Shown in pieces: positions 61,398 to 64,000 of a stretch of DNA of 64,000 nucleotides. The position numbers and the translations under genes were made by a program. Source of the DNA: an uncultured Clostridia bacterium (GTDB taxonomy: Bacteria; Bacillota; Clostridia; Christensenellales; Borkfalkiaceae); the NCBI GenBank assembly GCA_944367045.1, contig CALVWI010000009.1, positions 1-64,000 on the forward strand. The letters are read 5' to 3'. The notes beneath the pieces are model-generated. The model was not told the DNA's origin, made no database searches, and saw nothing but the letters and a program-made list of their open reading frames with translations. The stretch's first letter is position 1, and every line of letters starts with the position of its first letter.

Positions 61398-61442
61398 ATT
61401 ATATCATTTGACTTTTGATATGTAAAATACTATAATCATATC
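61398..61442. promoter_or_regulatory. Divergent overlapping promoters with a LysR box
   Basis: Plus strand: TTGACT (61408-61413) and TATAAT (61431-61436), 17-base spacer. Minus strand: TTTACA (61421-61426) and TATAAT (61398-61403), 17-base spacer. ATATCA (61401-61406) and TGATAT (61416-61421) form a T-N11-A LysR box overlapping both promoters. This allows one LysR protein to control itself and the chromate-transporter genes. Confidence 0.8.
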
Positions 61443-61462
61443 AAAAACATAGGCGGTACACT

Positions 61463-62362
61463 ATGACGATCCGGCATTTGAGAACATTCTGCGCAGTCTG
61501 CGAGGAGGGCGGCATCACGCGGGCGGCGGAAAAATTGTGCGTCGCACAGCCCTCCGTGAGTCAGACCATCGCCGAGCTCGAGCGCTACTACGGGGTAAAA
61601 CTGTTTGAGCGGGTGGGGCGGCGGCTCGTGTTGACGCCCGAGGGCGAGCGGCTGCGCGTGCGGGCACAGGAGGCGGTCGCCTCCTTTTCGGAGTTCGAGG
61701 AAGCGGCGGCGGATACCCGTGCGCGTCACTTCGTGCGCATGGGCGCGTCCGTGACCATCGGCCAAATGGTGCTGCCCCGCCTCGTCAGGGAGCTTGAGCG
61801 GCGCGTCGAGAACGTCGAATTCAGCGGCTTTGTCGACAGCGCGGCCTCCGTCGAAAAGCTCGTCGAGGACGGTTCTTTGGACTTCGCCGCCGTCGAGGGG
61901 AACGTCTCCCGCGTGCTGCACGCCGAGGAATTCGCCCGCGACCGCCTCGCCGCCGTGTATGCGCCCGCGCAAAGTTACGGCCCGCTCACGCCAAAGGAGC
62001 TGAGCCGCCTCCCGCTCCTGCTCCGCCTCAAGGGGAGCGCCTCCCGCGACCTTTTGGACGGCCGCCTCTCGGATATGGGCCTCGCCGTGCAGCCGTGGCT
62101 GCAGTCCTCGAGCAATTCCGCGCTGCTTTCCGCCGCGCGCGCGGGGCTGGGCATCGCCGTCCTTCCCGAGGCGCTCACGCATGCCGACCTCGAACGGGGC
62201 ACGCTCAGGGAGGCGGAGATCGTCGGCCTCGACCTTTCCCGCCGCTGGTTCCTCGTCCGCCGCTCGGATAAAAAGCTCTCCTTTGCGCAGGAGACGGCCT
62301 GCTCGCTCTTGAAGGAATTCTTCGCACCCGTGGCCACGTCCGAGGCGGAAAAAACAGAATAA
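61463..62362 (+). CDS. LysR-family transcriptional regulator
   Basis: The 299-residue protein starts with the LysR helix-turn-helix (RHLRTFCAVCEEGGITRAAEKL, then AQPSVSQTI near residues 30-40 and FERVGRRLVLTPEG). It has a C-terminal effector domain from about 90. AGGCGG precedes the ATG. Its divergence from the chromate-transporter pair suggests it regulates them in response to an anionic ligand. Confidence 0.92.
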   Translation: MTIRHLRTFCAVCEEGGITRAAEKLCVAQPSVSQTIAELERYYGVKLFERVGRRLVLTPEGERLRVRAQEAVASFSEFEEAAADTRARHFVRMGASVTIGQMVLPRLVRELERRVENVEFSGFVDSAASVEKLVEDGSLDFAAVEGNVSRVLHAEEFARDRLAAVYAPAQSYGPLTPKELSRLPLLLRLKGSASRDLLDGRLSDMGLAVQPWLQSSSNSALLSAARAGLGIAVLPEALTHADLERGTLREAEIVGLDLSRRWFLVRRSDKKLSFAQETACSLLKEFFAPVATSEAEKTE

Positions 62363-62381
62363 TTTTGCAACAAATCACACA

Positions 62382-62426
62382 ATTGTGCAATACGCACCGC
62401 GAAACGTGTGATATAATGTAGAAAAA
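62382..62426 (+). promoter_or_regulatory. GH31 promoter region sharing a motif with the SGNH gene
   Basis: ATTGTGCAA (62382-62390), AAACGTG (62402-62408) and TATAATGTAGAAAAA (62412-62426) match the arrangement at 11001-11046. CACAATTGTG, a palindrome, overlaps the first motif. TATAAT is a good -10 box, and no standard -35 is present. Confidence 0.5.
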
Positions 62427-62443
62427 GCTAAGGAGAAAGCACC

Positions 62444-64000
62444 ATGATTGAAAAGTACAGCTTCGGAACGCATCCCGAAACGGGCGCCGTCGTCGCCGCG
62501 GTACGGGAGGGGGAGCGCCTTCCCTATTTCACGGCAAAGGGGGAGGGCGAAGGCACGCGCTTTGCCTGCCCGCTTGAAAAGGGAGACATCGTCTACGGCC
62601 TCGGGGAGACCATGCGCGGCATCAACAAGCGGGGCGGGCGGTACGTCTCCTTCAATTCGGACAACCCGCACCACAACGACAGTATGCCCTCGCTCTACGG
62701 CTCGCACAACTTCCTGTTGGTCTCGGGCGAGCGCACCTTTGGCGCCTTCTTCGATACCCCCGCGCGCGCCGTCTTTGACATCGATTTGAGTGGCAGCGGC
62801 AGGATAGACGTTCTCTGCGAGCGCGGCGTCACCGTCTACATCGTGGAGGGGGAGAGCTGCAACGACATCGCGCGGCAGTTCCTCGCCGCCATCGGCAAAA
62901 GCTATCTTCCGCCTTTATGGGCGTTCGGCTTCGGGCAGAGCCGCTGGGGCTACAAGTGCGAGAAGGACATCCGCTCCGTTGCAAACGGCTATGAAAGGGC
63001 GGGGCTTCCCCTCGACTACATCTGCCTCGACATCGACTACATGGACCGCTACATCGACTTCACGGTGAACAAAAAGCGCTTCCCCGACATGAAGAGCTTT
63101 GTCTCCGAGATGAAGGCGCGGGGCGTGCGCCTCGTGCCCATAGTCGACGCGGGCATCAAGATAGAGCCGGGCAACCCCGTCTTTGACGAGGGCGTCGAGA
63201 AGGGGTATTTCTGCAAGAATTTGGAGGGAAAGGACTTTTCGGCAGCAGTATGGCCCGGGCTCACCCACTTCCCCGACTTCATGAAGAAGGAGGCGCGCGA
63301 TTGGTTCGGGCGGCAGTATAAGTTCTATACCGACCTCGGCTTCGAGGGCTTCTGGAACGACATGAACGAGCCCGCCATCTTCTACAGCGAGTATAGTAAG
63401 GGCAAGGCGGGTGACAGGGCCTGCGGTGATCCGCTCTACAAGGGCGGCGCGTACCTCAACGACTACAAGAGCTTCACGCACGACATGGACGGCGAGACCG
63501 TTCCCCATTGGGAGGTACACAACCTCTTCGGCGCGAAGATGACTCAGGCCTCCTCGGAGGGGCTTCAAAAGCTGCTCAAAACGCGCTTTCTGCTCTTCTC
63601 GCGCTCGTCGTACATCGGCGCGCACCGCTACGGAGGCATCTGGACGGGCGACAACAATTCCTCCTGGCTCATGCTCCGCCGCAATTTCACGATGATGCCG
63701 GGACTGAATATGTGCGGGTTCCTCTTCAGCGGCGCGGATACGGGCGGCTTCGGCGGCAACTGCTCGCGCGAGCTGCTTCTCCGCTGGCTCGCCCTCTCGT
63801 GCTTCACGCCCCTCATGCGCGACCACACGACCATCTTCACCCGCCGTCAGGAGTGCTACCGCTACCGCGGCAAGAATGATTTCAAGAGCATCCTCTCCTT
63901 CCGCTACCGCATTTTGCCGTACCTCTATTCGGAGTTCATGAAGGCGGCGCTCTCGAGTGACCTTCTCTTCCGTCCGCTCGCGTTTTCTTATCCGAAGGAC
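62444..64000 (+). CDS. GH31 family alpha-glycosidase (partial, cut by the window end)
   Basis: AAGGAGA precedes the ATG. The 519 visible residues have a beta-sandwich N-terminal domain and the GH31 barrel. The nucleophile Asp306 is in WNDMNEP and the predicted acid/base Asp403 in WTGDNNSSW. RWGYKCEKDI near 167 and SRSSYIGAHRYGG near 388 are further GH31 marks. Members act on alpha-glucosides or alpha-xylosides. There is no signal peptide, so the enzyme is cytoplasmic. The C-terminal part lies beyond 64000. Confidence 0.92.
   Translation, partial: MIEKYSFGTHPETGAVVAAVREGERLPYFTAKGEGEGTRFACPLEKGDIVYGLGETMRGINKRGGRYVSFNSDNPHHNDSMPSLYGSHNFLLVSGERTFGAFFDTPARAVFDIDLSGSGRIDVLCERGVTVYIVEGESCNDIARQFLAAIGKSYLPPLWAFGFGQSRWGYKCEKDIRSVANGYERAGLPLDYICLDIDYMDRYIDFTVNKKRFPDMKSFVSEMKARGVRLVPIVDAGIKIEPGNPVFDEGVEKGYFCKNLEGKDFSAAVWPGLTHFPDFMKKEARDWFGRQYKFYTDLGFEGFWNDMNEPAIFYSEYSKGKAGDRACGDPLYKGGAYLNDYKSFTHDMDGETVPHWEVHNLFGAKMTQASSEGLQKLLKTRFLLFSRSSYIGAHRYGGIWTGDNNSSWLMLRRNFTMMPGLNMCGFLFSGADTGGFGGNCSRELLLRWLALSCFTPLMRDHTTIFTRRQECYRYRGKNDFKSILSFRYRILPYLYSEFMKAALSSDLLFRPLAFSYPKD

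Overview
The window looks like a chromosomal segment of an anaerobic, carbohydrate-fermenting Bacillota (Clostridia-like, probably gut-associated). The reasons are strong GGAGG ribosome sites, TTGACA/TATAAT promoters with 17-bp spacers, MinDE, FeoAB, DegV, indolepyruvate:ferredoxin oxidoreductase and many plant-glycan genes. Most of the window is GC-rich. About 1.7-7.1 kb is clearly richer in A and T. Any family-level placement would be a guess.

Layout. (1) 1-1449: the tail of a probable ABC ATPase and a DUF4143-type ATPase. (2) About 1638-7330: a degenerate integrated element of about 5.7 kb. It is bounded by 24-bp direct repeats derived from the anticodon-loop-to-T-arm part of a tRNA-Gln, and sets of TTGTGGGG arm-type repeats lie inside both ends. 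It carries a broken tyrosine integrase, a 233-bp hairpin-forming palindrome, unknown genes and a DUF3990/XRE toxin-antitoxin-like pair behind a promoter with a built-in palindrome. (3) 7.5-12 kb: a heterodimeric ABC exporter, an SGNH hydrolase and a PQ-loop protein. (4) 12-16 kb: a COG2509-type flavoprotein, a repeat-dense intergenic region, tRNA-Leu and a large membrane protein. (5) 16-25.5 kb: an arabinose region with araB, araD, a 62-codon ORF, araA, a GH36-like enzyme, a UDP-sugar pyrophosphorylase and a GH51 arabinofuranosidase. (6) 25.5-32 kb: an MBL-fold exported protein, MinDE, DegV, tRNA-Ser, a second repeat-rich spacer and feoA-feoB-FeoB-associated protein. (7) 32-48 kb: a LacI-controlled locus. 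It joins a Dpp/Opp-type five-part importer to a cytoplasmic GH32-like enzyme, two secreted GH32-like lipoproteins and a 982-residue membrane-anchored surface protein. (8) 48-52 kb: a cupin, an SDR lacking the catalytic lysine, an unknown membrane protein, and a cluster of two holin-module-like proteins plus an HEAGH membrane protein. (9) 52-58.5 kb: acyl-CoA synthetase, PaaK, IorB, IorA and an amidohydrolase, which fits aryl-acid metabolism. (10) 58.5-64 kb: a sodium:solute symporter, a split chromate transporter divergent from a LysR regulator, and a GH31 enzyme cut by the window end.

The most system-like novelty is the 32-48 kb locus. Its inferred route is: surface protein and lipoproteins trim a fructoside-like or related plant oligosaccharide outside, the Dpp-type importer takes up the product, and the cytoplasmic GH32-like enzyme finishes it. 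LacI appears to regulate the locus from two operators 53 bp apart. The second candidate is the DUF3990/XRE pair in the decayed island.
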